Part shown: positions 1 through 8,770 of the stretch, in pieces
Position numbering within the stretch: the stretch's first letter is position 1
How the letters are laid out: every line of letters starts with the position of its first letter
From: Paenibacillus polymyxa
GTDB taxonomy: Bacteria; Bacillota; Bacilli; Paenibacillales; Paenibacillaceae
Direction of reading: 5' to 3'
DNA length: 64,000 nucleotides
Assembly: GCF_015710975.1 (NCBI RefSeq)
Contig: NZ_CP049783.1
Location: forward strand, 806,001 to 870,000
The notes under the pieces: model-generated
The model's input: only the letters and a program-made list of their open reading frames with translations
Database searches by the model: none
What the model was told of the DNA's origin: nothing
Made by a program: the position numbers and the translations under genes

Positions 1-9
1 CCAACCCAT
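1..9 (-). CDS. Start of a gene running off the left edge
   Basis: An ATG on the minus strand (reading Met-Gly-Trp) lies nine bases from the edge. It is preceded at 15-22 by an AAAGGAGT-type ribosome binding site with a spacer of about six bases. That is good initiation context, so a gene probably continues to the left of the window. Only three codons are visible and nothing can be said about its product. Confidence 0.4.
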
Positions 10-23
10 GTTTTACTCCTTTT

Positions 24-585
24 ACGAATTAAAATAACGATTTATTTCAACAAAGTCAATGAATAAGTCAACCTTAGAATGTTACATTTTTGTAAGTAAA
101 AGGTCGCAAAATGTAGAAATTTGTTGATTATCATTAGATAAAGTCGTTTTCTTGAAAGAATAGCTTTTTTCATTATTTTCACTACATAAAAATAAATAAA
201 ATTAAATTATGCAATTGTTAAATATTTTTAAAAGATAAACAAATATACACTCTTATTATATTATTGTATTTATCCAAATTATGATATTATACTCTTTTTT
301 GAACCTTGCTCTTAAGCTCAGATTGCTCTATGTTTGAAAACATAAATTAAAGACACTACATGAGTCAGATGTCCTTTACCCCATGAAATTGCTGCTTAAA
401 TCATAAATACTATGTAACAACTAAATAACTCTAATAGAATTTTAGAAATATACGCACGAAAAAATCTACAGATTTTACCAACTGATGAGTTTCGCAGTCT
501 TCCACTGCCGCTCGCTTAGTCTTGAAAAAGTCTGTAGATTTTATAGATACTCGTATTCACGTTATGATCTCTCACTGCTCAAGAC
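24..585. other. AT-rich intergenic region
   Basis: This stretch is strongly AT-rich and has no convincing ORF in six frames. It should hold the promoter of the gene leaving the left edge. Near its right end lies an inverted repeat (listed separately) just past the stop of the WXG100-type gene. I see no RNA gene or known riboswitch motif here. Confidence 0.5.
461..542. repeat. Intergenic inverted repeat with nested hairpin
   Basis: AAAATCTACAGA at 461-472 is matched by its exact reverse complement at 531-542. Inside the loop GCAGT at about 494-498 can pair with ACTGC at about 504-508, giving a composite palindrome of about 82 bases. The arm ends in a T/A run, so it could terminate the minus-strand gene ending at 586. 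The nested form also resembles a small dispersed intergenic element. Confidence 0.5.
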
Positions 586-1605
586 CTAGTTATAATCCTC
601 CCAATAGCGATACTTCATTTCATTCTCACCTTTGGTGACGATAATCATGTTCTCGACATGTCCAGTTTCTTTATTTGTCCGGTAGATCATGGTACGGGTT
701 TCTCCCTCATCAGGAACAGAGAACAGCACCTTGTCACTGATCATACCGCCACCAATGCCGACAACGTGTTCCCCCCAGCCGGAGGCTGCACCCGAACCTA
801 CTCCACTGACGCCAGTCCCGCGCGACAAAATAAGACCCATTCCATATCCGGTAACGGTCTGGGCCGTTTTACCTAGAGCGTGTTCTCCGGCTGATTGAGT
901 ATGCTTTTGGACCCAGTAATCGTATTTGTCCGTATTTTGCTCATAACTTATAATATTTCCTTTTTTATCTATAGATATATCTGTTTTGCTCCCGTCTTTA
1001 CCTGTCAGTTCAGTGACGGCAACAAGGGAATCGGATGTGATCTTGGAAGTCTCTCCTGTATTGTAATCTGTACGAGTAACCGAGTCCTCGTATTGCAGCC
1101 TCAGGACATTCATCTGGTCGTGGATTTTCTGCATGACTTGCTTGTCGCCGATGGTCTCCGCGTTTTTCAATAGTTCCTCATATTGATGATATTTATCCGC
1201 GTCTGCCTGCTCCCACTCGTCTATATTTTTGGGTGAATTCACGATATCTTCAGCATGATTTCCAGCCTCTCCGCTGCCCGCCAGCGCTGCACTAGCGTTC
1301 ATCGCTGCTGCCAAGGCTGACCAGAAGCCACGTGTGCTCCCAGCATCCGCATTTCTAAACTTCAATGCAATGCTTTTCAGCTCAATTTCAATGGATTGAA
1401 CCTTATTTAATATAGAAGAAAGCGTATATTTAGCTGTGCGATAGTCATTATAAAAACGATTTCTCTCCATACCATCCCACTGGCTGTGAAGGCGGTTCAT
1501 TGTGCTATCCAGACCGTTCAGCTGGTTATACAGTATGCCGTGGGCATTGGCAAATTGGGAGGCCACGTTATCCAGCTGCTCCGGTGTGACTTGGATTTTT
1601 GTCAT
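586..1605 (-). CDS. WXG100/ESX-type secreted protein with unknown C-terminal domain
   Basis: A 339-residue protein. Residues 1 to about 90 form a helical hairpin of the WXG100 type: the start MTKIQVTPEQL is typical, and a QWDG motif occupies the turn. Such domains direct proteins to the type VII secretion system of Firmicutes. After a short Ala-rich linker there is a charged helical stretch, then a Gly-rich C-terminal part (about 240-290) that I do not recognise. An upstream in-frame ATG at 1644 would add 13 residues, but the domain normally begins at the Met chosen here. No T7SS machinery, immunity gene or chaperone is adjacent, so whether it is a toxin is open. Confidence 0.65.
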   Translation of the reverse strand: MTKIQVTPEQLDNVASQFANAHGILYNQLNGLDSTMNRLHSQWDGMERNRFYNDYRTAKYTLSSILNKVQSIEIELKSIALKFRNADAGSTRGFWSALAAAMNASAALAGSGEAGNHAEDIVNSPKNIDEWEQADADKYHQYEELLKNAETIGDKQVMQKIHDQMNVLRLQYEDSVTRTDYNTGETSKITSDSLVAVTELTGKDGSKTDISIDKKGNIISYEQNTDKYDYWVQKHTQSAGEHALGKTAQTVTGYGMGLILSRGTGVSGVGSGAASGWGEHVVGIGGGMISDKVLFSVPDEGETRTMIYRTNKETGHVENMIIVTKGENEMKYRYWEDYN

Positions 1606-1743
1606 GGTGATCACATCCCATCTTCGAAAATAGGAGATAGACATTAAAGTTTACAGTAATCCTTATTTCATATTGTAAGCTATAGAGGTCGGACATTCAT
1701 GAGGATTTATACGTATTTGTGTATCCAGAAGCAGTTCCTTTGA

Positions 1744-1749
1744 TATAAT
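1744..1749 (+). promoter_or_regulatory. Putative -10 box for the HAD phosphatase gene
   Basis: A perfect TATAAT lies 55 bases before the ATG of the downstream gene. I see no good -35 box at 16-18 bases spacing, so the assignment is tentative. Confidence 0.35.
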
Positions 1750-1803
1750 GAATCCATATGAGTTTATTTCGACAATATATTATTGAAAGTCAGGTGTAAG
1801 GAC

Positions 1804-2586
1804 ATGTCAGACAAAAAAATTATTTTTTTTGATATCGACGGTACATTACTGGACGATGAGAAGAAGATGCCGTTAACGGCTGAAAAAGCTGTCTTTGCTT
1901 TGAAAGAGCAAGGACATGAGGTAGCCATCGCAACAGGACGTGCGCCTTTTATGTTCAAGGATATCCGCGAGCAGTTAGAAATTGATTCCTACGTTAGCTT
2001 TAACGGGCAATATGTCGTGCTCCGTGGGGAAGTCGTCGCTACCAATCCGCTGAATCGAGAAGCCTTGCAAGCGATGACTGATCTGGCACTCACACATAAT
2101 CATGCTCTCGTATATATGGATCATATGGACATGAAGGCTAATATTCCTAACGATGAGCTTGTGGAGAAATCGGTCCAAACGCTTAAGGCCAAGATTTCGG
2201 TTGGGTACGATCCGCTCTATTTCCAAGGGAGAGATATTTATCAGACGCTGTTAATGTGTACAGCAGAAGAAGAGCCTTACTATGAAGCGGTATTCAAAGC
2301 ATTTGACTTTGTACGCTGGCATCCAAGTTCAGTGGACGTTGTTCCTCACTCTGGCTCTAAAGCAAAGGGAATCCGCGAAATTACATCCAGACTGGGCATT
2401 GCCGATGAGAATCAATACGCTTTTGGCGATGGATTAAACGATGTGGAGATGCTGACAACTATACATAACAGTGTCGCGATGGGGAACGGTTGTGATGAAG
2501 CCAAAGCCGCTGCTAAAATGGTCACAAAACGCGCAGATGAAGACGGTATTTTATACGGACTGCAAAAGCTTGGTTTGTTAAGCTAA
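1804..2586 (+). CDS. Cof-type HAD-superfamily phosphatase
   Basis: A 260-residue HAD hydrolase of the Cof/YkrA type. Motif I is FFDIDGTLLDDE near the N-terminus (nucleophile Asp plus acid/base Asp). A central cap domain follows, then the late Lys (SKAKGI) and motif IV GDGLNDVEML, with the AMGNG loop and a VTKRADEDGI end typical of the family. These enzymes dephosphorylate sugar phosphates, flavin or pyridoxal phosphates; the substrate cannot be read from sequence. The ATG at 1804 is used because AGGTG precedes it by seven bases; a longer frame from 1783 has no such site. It stands alone, about 90 bases before the channel gene. Confidence 0.85.
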   Translation: MSDKKIIFFDIDGTLLDDEKKMPLTAEKAVFALKEQGHEVAIATGRAPFMFKDIREQLEIDSYVSFNGQYVVLRGEVVATNPLNREALQAMTDLALTHNHALVYMDHMDMKANIPNDELVEKSVQTLKAKISVGYDPLYFQGRDIYQTLLMCTAEEEPYYEAVFKAFDFVRWHPSSVDVVPHSGSKAKGIREITSRLGIADENQYAFGDGLNDVEMLTTIHNSVAMGNGCDEAKAAAKMVTKRADEDGILYGLQKLGLLS

Positions 2587-2675
2587 CAGAATTGTTTGAC
2601 ACACTGAGCATGTTTCGGGAAAAATCAAGTCGGTTTAATGACTTAGATATGAGAAAATAGGAGGTTGTCGTTGGT

Positions 2676-3464
2676 ATGGAAACGGAAGGCTTACGCAATG
2701 TCGAACAGCTAGCCCTGAAGAAGTACAAAATTTACAAGCAAAGCCTGCTCCGGTATTTGGCGCGTTCCATGCTGGCGAGTATGTTTATCGGATTCGGCGT
2801 TATTGTCGCCTTCAAGACGGGTAACTTTTTTTACATGGAGCATTCTCCATTCACTTATCCCATGGCGGCGCTCACCTTTGGGGCAGCCATCATTCTGATC
2901 GCGTACGGCGGCGGTGATTTGTTTACTGGCAACACCTTCTATTACACCTATGCTGCGCTCCGTAAAAAGCTGCGCTGGGGTCAGGTGCTTCGATTGTGGA
3001 CTGCCAGCTATGGAGGTAACTTGTTAGGTGCGGGGGTATTCGCACTCCTTATATACCTGACAGGGCTGTTTGACTCCTCCAGCGTGAACAGCTTTCTGCT
3101 GAACGTAGTTGAGCATAAAATGGAAGCGCCTGCAATGCAGCTATTCTTCCGCGCTATTTTGTGTAATTGGCTGGTCTGCCTCGCCTTTTTTGTGCCGATG
3201 TTTATGAAGGAAAATGGCGCAAAGATGTTCGCTATGATGCTGTTTGTATTCTGCTTTTTCATTTCGGGATATGAGCATAGTGTAGCTAACATGTGTACTT
3301 TCGCCATTGCGCTCGTGCTGGACCATCCGGGTACGGTCTCTGTCGCTGGCGTCATCCATAATCTCGTTCCGGTTACGCTTGGGAATCTGGTGGGTGGCGT
3401 GCTGCTTATGGGGGTTATGTACTATTCGGTGAATCTCCCGTTTTTGGACGAGGAAGAACATTAA
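2676..3464 (+). CDS. Formate/nitrite transporter (FNT) family channel
   Basis: A 262-residue membrane protein with about six transmembrane helices. FNT hallmarks are visible: GGDLFTGNTFY in the second helix region, CNWLVCLA around residue 165, GYEHSVANM around residue 195, and NLVPVTLGNLVGG near the C-terminus. The family forms pentameric pores for formate, nitrite or hydrosulfide; selectivity is not evident here. AGGAGG lies about eleven bases before the ATG. A strong hairpin follows the stop. No formate lyase or nitrite reductase gene is adjacent to indicate the anion. Confidence 0.88.
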   Translation: METEGLRNVEQLALKKYKIYKQSLLRYLARSMLASMFIGFGVIVAFKTGNFFYMEHSPFTYPMAALTFGAAIILIAYGGGDLFTGNTFYYTYAALRKKLRWGQVLRLWTASYGGNLLGAGVFALLIYLTGLFDSSSVNSFLLNVVEHKMEAPAMQLFFRAILCNWLVCLAFFVPMFMKENGAKMFAMMLFVFCFFISGYEHSVANMCTFAIALVLDHPGTVSVAGVIHNLVPVTLGNLVGGVLLMGVMYYSVNLPFLDEEEH

Positions 3465-3466
3465 AA

Positions 3467-3503
3467 AAGAAGCCGTGGAACCTGAGTTCCATGGCTTCTT
3501 TGC
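3467..3503. terminator. Rho-independent terminator
   Basis: GAAGCC-TGGAA pairs with TTCCA-GGCTTC around a six-base loop. A-rich and T-rich flanks on both sides let it serve the FNT gene and possibly the convergent HPr-like gene. Confidence 0.75.
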
Positions 3504-3555
3504 ATTCATTTTGAAAAATAGCGTAAAACAGTGTCTGCAGATCCTTCTTTGCTGT

Positions 3556-3801
3556 TTATTCTGCTTGAGCAGGAAAATGAATAAATTCCTCCAACTCCTT
3601 GAACAGCTTTTTGGGATTGATGTTGTCAGGTACAACCAGAGTTAGCGGCTCATCCAGCTTGAGCACATACATGCCTAAAATGGATTTGGCATCTGCCATG
3701 CCGCTTTTGCCATGAATCCAGATGTCATACGTATAATTGGATACGATTTGATTGATCTTCTCAATATCCTTAACGTTTTTTACCTTGATGGGTGTCATCA
3801 T
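3556..3801 (-). CDS. HPr-like protein lacking the phosphocarrier His loop
   Basis: An 81-residue protein. Its second half aligns by eye with PTS phosphocarrier HPr: ADAKSILGM corresponds to the NLKSIMGVM segment that carries regulatory Ser46, followed by a beta strand and an amphipathic C-terminal helix. The N-terminal GIHARPAT loop with catalytic His15 is missing; a helix (KDIEKINQIV) sits there instead. It therefore should not carry PTS phosphate, but the Ser46-like position is kept, so a Crh-like regulatory role is possible. The Met-Met start is chosen because GGGAG precedes it by nine bases. It is a single gene, not near PTS genes. Confidence 0.7.
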   Translation of the reverse strand: MMTPIKVKNVKDIEKINQIVSNYTYDIWIHGKSGMADAKSILGMYVLKLDEPLTLVVPDNINPKKLFKELEEFIHFPAQAE

Positions 3802-3893
3802 TGCACAGCTCTCCCCTGCGTTGAATTGGGGCTTACGAAACAAGCCTTAACATCACTATACCCTATTTATTAAGAACGTTGCACAAACTTAAT

Positions 3894-4760
3894 TTAGAAA
3901 ATAACATGCGGCGCGGAGCTAACCTTCCAGTAGCTGCCGACCTTTTCAAAATTCACGGTGATTTTCTCGTTTGGCTGTTTGGCTTCTGCCGGATAAGGCA
4001 CGGTCAGCAGGTAGCTGCGCTTCACCGGAGTCATAGTTACCATTTTCGCCGTAGCTCGGCTGAACTCTAGCAGATTGCCTCCGTCTGCGTTCAATTGAGC
4101 GAGTCTACCATTGACCTCAACAAAAAATTTACTGACAAATTGCTCGCTGGCCTGTTTGGTATATGCCTGCGTTAGATAGTTGATCAATTTGGTCTTCGTA
4201 CCGATGTCCTCGGACAAATAGCGGTAGCTTTTACCGTTCAACTGGAACGCTTCACCCACCGAGTTGCCACCGCTGATGGCATACTGATAACGAGAATGTG
4301 CCTCCAGCACAAGCGGAATCGCACTCTCGTGGTTCAGCTTGTCCAGCTGGGTTGGTTTCACGCTGGTAGCCGTAGCTGCAGCTGGCGCCGAAGTGGACGG
4401 CTGCTGCGGCTTGGACGGCTTGGCAGTCGATGGTACGGACGGGACAGCCGCTGGCGCTACCGACGTAGATGGGCGCGGTGCTGGTGCAGACGGAGCTGCT
4501 GGTTTAGCCGTTTGGACGGAACCTGCGGCTGGGGCTGTTGTTGCTGGAACTGACGGCGCTTGCGCAGGAGCCGGCGTCGTAACAGACGCAGATGCTGCTG
4601 GTGCTGGCACCTGGGCCGGTACGGTAGCTGACGGAACGGCGACGCTTGGTTGCGCTGCGTTCGCTGGAGCGGACACAGCGGGCGCAGCAGCGGCAACCTG
4701 TGCCGCGCTCAAAAGTGTGGCCGCAACACATAGTGCGGATAGTTTCGTATTTATTTTCAT
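3894..4760 (-). CDS. Secreted Ala/Pro-rich protein with IseA-like C-terminal domain
   Basis: A 288-residue exported protein. A signal peptide (MKINTKLSALCVAATLLSAA, cleavage after an AQVAAAA run) is followed by about 120 residues of Ala/Pro/Ser/Val/Thr low complexity, a probable wall-spanning linker. The last 140 residues form a folded domain containing YRYLSEDIGTKTKLINYLTQ and AYTKQ. This resembles IseA/YoeB, the B. subtilis inhibitor of cell-wall DL-endopeptidases. If so, it would restrain autolysins outside the cell. GGAGGTG nine bases before the ATG supports the start. The linker's base composition explains the long antisense frames opposite. Family assignment is moderate. Confidence 0.65.
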   Translation of the reverse strand: MKINTKLSALCVAATLLSAAQVAAAAPAVSAPANAAQPSVAVPSATVPAQVPAPAASASVTTPAPAQAPSVPATTAPAAGSVQTAKPAAPSAPAPRPSTSVAPAAVPSVPSTAKPSKPQQPSTSAPAAATATSVKPTQLDKLNHESAIPLVLEAHSRYQYAISGGNSVGEAFQLNGKSYRYLSEDIGTKTKLINYLTQAYTKQASEQFVSKFFVEVNGRLAQLNADGGNLLEFSRATAKMVTMTPVKRSYLLTVPYPAEAKQPNEKITVNFEKVGSYWKVSSAPHVIF

Positions 4761-4871
4761 ACTTCTATACACCTCCATAATCATATGTCTGCATAAACTG
4801 CACACGTCTCTATTATAAGAATTTTGTTTCTCGATTGGGTTGCTAAATTGTTTCTATTTGCCTTTTTTTGT

Positions 4872-5105
4872 TCATTCTGCGCGAAGTTTGTCCGTATTTA
4901 CCGGGAGCGTAGGTTCTGACCGCTTCTCCTGCTTTTCCTCGATCTCTTCCAGGGATCGTGACATTTGCTTCATAGATTGGTCCAGCTGCTCCAATCTACG
5001 GTTAAGGGTGACGAGAATGTATTTTAACAGAATCAGGCTTAGTGCTGCAGGGAATCCGACATTAGTTACGAGCTCGATCATGCTTTCTGTCGTTAAAGAA
5101 CTCAC
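4872..5105 (-). CDS. YvrJ-family small membrane protein
   Basis: A 77-residue protein with one hydrophobic helix (VGFPAALSLILLKYILVTL), followed by a coiled-coil-like charged tail. The GFP motif before the helix is characteristic of YvrJ-family proteins, whose role is unknown. A GTG start at 5105 is preferred: AAGGAGG lies eight bases before it and would sit inside the coding region if the ATG at 5126 were used. Confidence 0.7.
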   Translation of the reverse strand: MSSLTTESMIELVTNVGFPAALSLILLKYILVTLNRRLEQLDQSMKQMSRSLEEIEEKQEKRSEPTLPVNTDKLRAE

Positions 5106-5281
5106 AGATTCCGCCTCCTTTTCCATACATAAATTACCTCGATAAGAACTAATGTTCCCATTATTATGGAAATCATACGTACTCTTCTATGCCCATAACA
5201 AAAAGAGCCCCGATTAGCCTGGAGCCCTATCTGATACTATTCATTTAACCTGCACTCACCCCACTATCGAGCTGCTGCACA

Positions 5282-7147
5282 TCAAGGAGTGTATATGTTC
5301 GGCTGCTGGGGCTTGGACATCCCTTCTCCCAAATAAAATCCGGTGTGCGGTGGCTGATTATAGGCTACGTTCTGCCAGGCCACACTCAGGCGGTACACCG
5401 GATCATGCATAAGCGTGTAAAATCGGTGTTCTGACTCATAAGTTGTTGTATAGATACGAAGCGCCGAATTATCACTTTTGCGCCAAATGACTTCCTCCCG
5501 CCAGTCACCGAACAGATCAGCCTGCAGCGACGGCGTTCCTTTGGTCCCGTTATTGGAACTCGTCCCTGTGGCCGTAAGCAAGTTGGAAGTCGTCGAGTTC
5601 GTATAGTTCCACTTGTCGATTTTACCAGCGCTTGAGGAGGTATGATCCAGCAGTTCACGGAGGAGATCCCCATCCCACCAAATTCCGAAGTTAATGGAGG
5701 ACGGCATCGTGTTGGTAATGAGCTCTCCCTTGGCTGAACGTAACCCAATGCCCGGTGCCCATTGCTCGTTTCCTTTGGTACGCGGATCAATGTCTGCCGA
5801 CATGCCTCGTCCGGTATCCTTGCCTGTTTTTACGCCCCATAAAATGTTGCCATTACGCGGATCATACATGGCGGCTCCGTAAGTGGCATTTTTGTCCTCG
5901 TTCACCTTGAACACTTCATAACCTGAACGATCCGGGTCCAAATCGCCGACATGAAGTGCATCGCCGTGCCCCATCCCCGTGTTAGCCAGCTTCGCCCCGT
6001 TATCGTCTACAACCAGCGAGCCATACACGATCTCATCCTTATCATCTCCATCTACATCTGCCACGCTCAAACTGTGATTCCCCTGTCCAGCCGTCCCGGC
6101 GTTGGTGGAGCTATTGCTGTCAAAGGTCCAGCGGCGGCTTAGATTGCCGTTCCGCCAATCATATGCGACTAGAACGGTGCGCGTGTAGTAACCACGTGCC
6201 ATCACTATGCTGGGTCTTACGCCATCCAGATAAGCAACCCCGGCGAGAAAACGATCCACACGGTTACCATAGTTATCTCCCCAGCTGGACACCGTTCCGC
6301 GCGGAGGTACATAGTCAATCGTGCTAAGAGCCTTGCCTGTATCACCTGAGAACACAGTTAGAAACTCGGGACCTTTCAAAATATATCCACTCGTGTTGCG
6401 ATGATCAGCCGAAGCGTCGCCAATCTTTACTCCTGTACCATCTACCGTGCCGTCTGCTGTCTTGCATACAACCTCTGCTTTACCATCTCCATCAAAATCA
6501 TAGACGAGAAATTGCGTATAGTGTGCACCAGCCCGAATATTCCGTCCCAGATCAATTCGCCATTTGCGTGTTCCATCCAGCTCATATCCGTCCAAAAATA
6601 CATTTCCCGTATAACCGGATTGCGAATTATCCTTAGAATTGGAAGGGTCCCATTTCAACACAATCTCATACTCGCCATCCCCATCGAGATCCCCCACACT
6701 GGCATCATTGGCATTGTACGTGTAGTTCACATGATCCGGGGTTGTGCCTCCTGCAGGCTGCTGGATGGGAACGTCCAGATAGTTGTTGTTCCATACCTTT
6801 ACCGCTAGTGAAGCAGCCTGCTCTGCTCCATTGACCACAGCACGAACGGTATACGAAGATGATGTCGTACCTGCCTTGTCCAGAAAGTTGGTTCTCGATG
6901 TAATCGGCGCATCATTCACCTTGCTTGACCCTCTGTACAGATTGAAGCCAACCGAATCCGCTTCCGTACCCAATAAACGCCAGCTCACCAGTATCCCCTC
7001 TGGTACCTTCACTGCGACAGTTCCCCTGTTCAGCTTCTCCATTTGCCTCGTAGACGCAGCTGAGATTGGGCTATCCATTGGAGTGACTACTCCACACAAC
7101 ATGACACCAAGACAGAGCAACACAGTATGCCGAAATTTTTTGTTCAT
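5282..7147 (-). CDS. Secreted rhamnogalacturonan endolyase, family PL11
   Basis: A 621-residue exported enzyme resembling B. subtilis YesW/YesX. A signal peptide (MNKKFRHTVLLCLGVMLCG) precedes a fibronectin-like N-terminal part (about 40-140). An eight-bladed propeller follows, full of calcium-binding DxDGDG loops such as GDLDGDGEYE, DFDGDGKAE and DVDGDDKDE. PL11 enzymes cleave the rhamnogalacturonan I backbone of pectin by beta-elimination. The Met at 7147 is taken as start, with AAAGGAG eleven bases upstream. A cre-like site lies about 85 bases upstream, so glucose repression by CcpA is likely. It fits with the PL3 pectate lyase and glycosidases elsewhere in the window. Confidence 0.9.
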   Translation of the reverse strand: MNKKFRHTVLLCLGVMLCGVVTPMDSPISAASTRQMEKLNRGTVAVKVPEGILVSWRLLGTEADSVGFNLYRGSSKVNDAPITSRTNFLDKAGTTSSSYTVRAVVNGAEQAASLAVKVWNNNYLDVPIQQPAGGTTPDHVNYTYNANDASVGDLDGDGEYEIVLKWDPSNSKDNSQSGYTGNVFLDGYELDGTRKWRIDLGRNIRAGAHYTQFLVYDFDGDGKAEVVCKTADGTVDGTGVKIGDASADHRNTSGYILKGPEFLTVFSGDTGKALSTIDYVPPRGTVSSWGDNYGNRVDRFLAGVAYLDGVRPSIVMARGYYTRTVLVAYDWRNGNLSRRWTFDSNSSTNAGTAGQGNHSLSVADVDGDDKDEIVYGSLVVDDNGAKLANTGMGHGDALHVGDLDPDRSGYEVFKVNEDKNATYGAAMYDPRNGNILWGVKTGKDTGRGMSADIDPRTKGNEQWAPGIGLRSAKGELITNTMPSSINFGIWWDGDLLRELLDHTSSSAGKIDKWNYTNSTTSNLLTATGTSSNNGTKGTPSLQADLFGDWREEVIWRKSDNSALRIYTTTYESEHRFYTLMHDPVYRLSVAWQNVAYNQPPHTGFYLGEGMSKPQQPNIYTP

Positions 7148-7229
7148 CTGATCATTAGCTCCTTTCATGGTTTGTATTTTCAATAAATTTATTTTATAGG
7201 ACTGATAAGTTATGGTTGTTTAAATCTTA

Positions 7230-7243
7230 TGATAGCGCTTGCA
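7230..7243 (-). promoter_or_regulatory. cre site (CcpA operator)
   Basis: On the minus strand this reads TGCAAGCGCTATCA, matching the catabolite-responsive element pattern TGNAANCGNNNNCA. It lies upstream of the PL11 lyase gene, where CcpA would repress transcription in the presence of preferred sugars. A pattern match only. Confidence 0.6.
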
Positions 7244-7303
7244 TCATTGTAAAGGGACGATTCCGTCCTTTTTGTTCAAAAATCCGGGCTAATGCTTTAA
7301 AAA

Positions 7304-7864
7304 TCAGAGGTCCATGAATAATCGTTCTTCGTCAGCTATGCTTTGGATATCCTCTGAGCTAATACTGATATATTGATAGCCTTCTGCCTGTTGTTTTTTC
7401 AATGCCAGTTCCTTCATAAAACGTGGGCTGCCCTCTCCGGCATCCTCATCGTACACAAGCAATAAACCGTCTGTTTTGCGGAAAAGGAGTTCATCCCGTG
7501 CCTTGAGTTGCCATATTCCCTGATACGGCTGGCGGCTAACCACTCCCACATAGTCAACTTCGGCACAAATCTGCTGAAAATATTCCTTTTTATCCTCTTT
7601 CCATTTTTCCTCCATATTTTGATAAGCCATCATAATAGAGCATTTTAAGTGAGGATATTGCTCCTTTAATGCAATGACGACCTCGCAAGCCCACAAGTCC
7701 ACCCCGTATTGACCAGGGGTAATTACCCATTCCAGCCCTTCTTCGATCAGGGGAATCAGTCTGCCTGCAATCGCCTTTTTAATGTATGGAATACCTTCGT
7801 GCTTTTGACTAAAAATATTCAGCTCATGGGCACGATAGCCAGAAACGAGCAAGTTTTTCATCAT
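7304..7864 (-). CDS. ypsA: YpsA family protein (DUF1273, SLOG fold)
   Basis: A 186-residue protein matching YpsA over its whole length: start KNLLVSGYRAHELNIF, the WVITPGQYGVDLWACE nucleotide-binding-type segment, and DGLLLVYDEDAGEGSPRF near the C-terminus. The SLOG fold suggests binding of a nucleotide-like ligand. In Firmicutes YpsA has been linked to cell-division control. AGAAGGA precedes the double-Met start. It is transcribed alone, in the same direction as the YqkB-like gene upstream but separated from it by a strong terminator. Confidence 0.88.
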   Translation of the reverse strand: MMKNLLVSGYRAHELNIFSQKHEGIPYIKKAIAGRLIPLIEEGLEWVITPGQYGVDLWACEVVIALKEQYPHLKCSIMMAYQNMEEKWKEDKKEYFQQICAEVDYVGVVSRQPYQGIWQLKARDELLFRKTDGLLLVYDEDAGEGSPRFMKELALKKQQAEGYQYISISSEDIQSIADEERLFMDL

Positions 7865-7901
7865 CTCATCGTCCTTCTGAAATTATCATAAAGATTATTG
7901 T

Positions 7902-7944
7902 AAAAACGAACCTCTGCCCTATGGGCTTAACAAGGTTCGTTTTT
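7902..7944. terminator. Rho-independent terminator
   Basis: AAAAACGAACCT and AGGTTCGTTTTT form a perfect 12-bp stem. The tract suits the YqkB-like gene on the minus strand and would also work in the other direction. Confidence 0.8.
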
Positions 7945-8006
7945 GGGAAGCTGGTGTTAATTTAGCATTGCTTTTTGGTGCTTAATATTTTTATTACCTC
8001 CGCATA

Positions 8007-8348
8007 TCACGCCTTGGACGAGTTTACACGCCGATCTTGAATTCTAACATTGTTGCTCAATATACCAGCATCGCTACTTACTTTGAACGATGGGTAACTT
8101 GGATCTGCCTCAAGCCGCATTTGGCTATCGAACTGCTGCTCCTGCTGCCGATCTACCCAAAAAGAATACGAATCGGACTGAATTGCTGTGTCGGTTGCAT
8201 TCGGTGCATCGATCACCAAAATGGTAAGTACGCCGTTGCATCCACAATCCTCTGTATCATAAAACAACTTGAACATGCCTGGCCGTCCTGAAAGGACCAT
8301 TGCTAGCCTTTCAACCGACAAGGAATCCAACTCTAAATGTATACTCAT
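8007..8348 (-). CDS. YqkB-like Fe-S biosynthesis (HesB/IscA-type) domain protein
   Basis: A 113-residue protein. An N-terminal helix-strand segment leads to YDTEDCGCNGVLTILV, the segment around which HesB/IscA-like folds are recognised in the YqkB family. It has only the CGC pair rather than the three separated cysteines of true A-type carriers, so iron-sulfur transfer is doubtful. The C-terminal 20 residues are polar and probably disordered. AAAGGAG lies about twelve bases before the ATG. Single gene ending at a strong terminator. Confidence 0.6.
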   Translation of the reverse strand: MSIHLELDSLSVERLAMVLSGRPGMFKLFYDTEDCGCNGVLTILVIDAPNATDTAIQSDSYSFWVDRQQEQQFDSQMRLEADPSYPSFKVSSDAGILSNNVRIQDRRVNSSKA

Positions 8349-8476
8349 GAAATGAATTCTCTCCTTTGTAATTGAAGTGTTTGGATATATTAGGACTCTA
8401 CAACTTCAAAAAGTCTAAATATAAACTATATTTTCATTATAATCATCTAAAAACTTTAAGTACAAGGAGATCATTA

Positions 8477-8767
8477 ATGATCGCATTTACAAAAGGATAC
8501 ACTGCACCTAGCTTGGCAGCAGGTATTGCCTCTCTCCTGTTAGGTATGGTTCCTAGTGAAAAAGAAGCTCTCAAAAGTAGGATTATTAATGGTTAGTGGG
8601 AGATGGGATATCTTCAAGACTTTTTGGAGGACAACCGAGGGAAATATGATTTGATTGATGTCAAATTTTTATTTATTAAATATGAAACAGAGGGAGTCGC
8701 TCCCTTACTTGTCGATCAGTCAGTCTACTTGCTACAGATACCCCGGCTGGTTAAAACCAGCCTTTAG
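8477..8767 (+). pseudogene. Small reading frame interrupted by an in-frame TAG
   Basis: An ATG with AAGGAG seven bases upstream opens a 39-residue hydrophobic, Gly/Ala-containing frame that ends at TAG (8594-8596). The same frame stays open for another 56 codons (to a stop at 8765-8767) with protein-like content such as LQDFLEDNRGKYDLIDVKF. The simplest reading is one gene of about 96 residues broken by a nonsense mutation. Alternatively the first 39 residues are a genuine small protein. I do not recognise either half. Confidence 0.35.
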
Positions 8768-8770
8768 TTT
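8745..8770 (+). terminator. Short terminator-like hairpin
   Basis: GGCTGG-TTAAAA-CCAGCC followed by TTTAGTTT, at the end of the interrupted small frame. The stem is six G/C-rich pairs. Confidence 0.5.

Noticed and set aside
4296..4818. Long plus-strand open frames rich in Ala/Gly opposite the IseA-like gene
   Set aside because: They mirror the Ala/Pro-rich low-complexity coding strand of the secreted protein, lack ribosome binding sites, and have no domain-like content.
5200..5235. Possible terminator after the rhamnogalacturonan lyase gene
   Set aside because: GAGCCCC and GGAGCCC are direct rather than inverted copies; no stable stem could be drawn.
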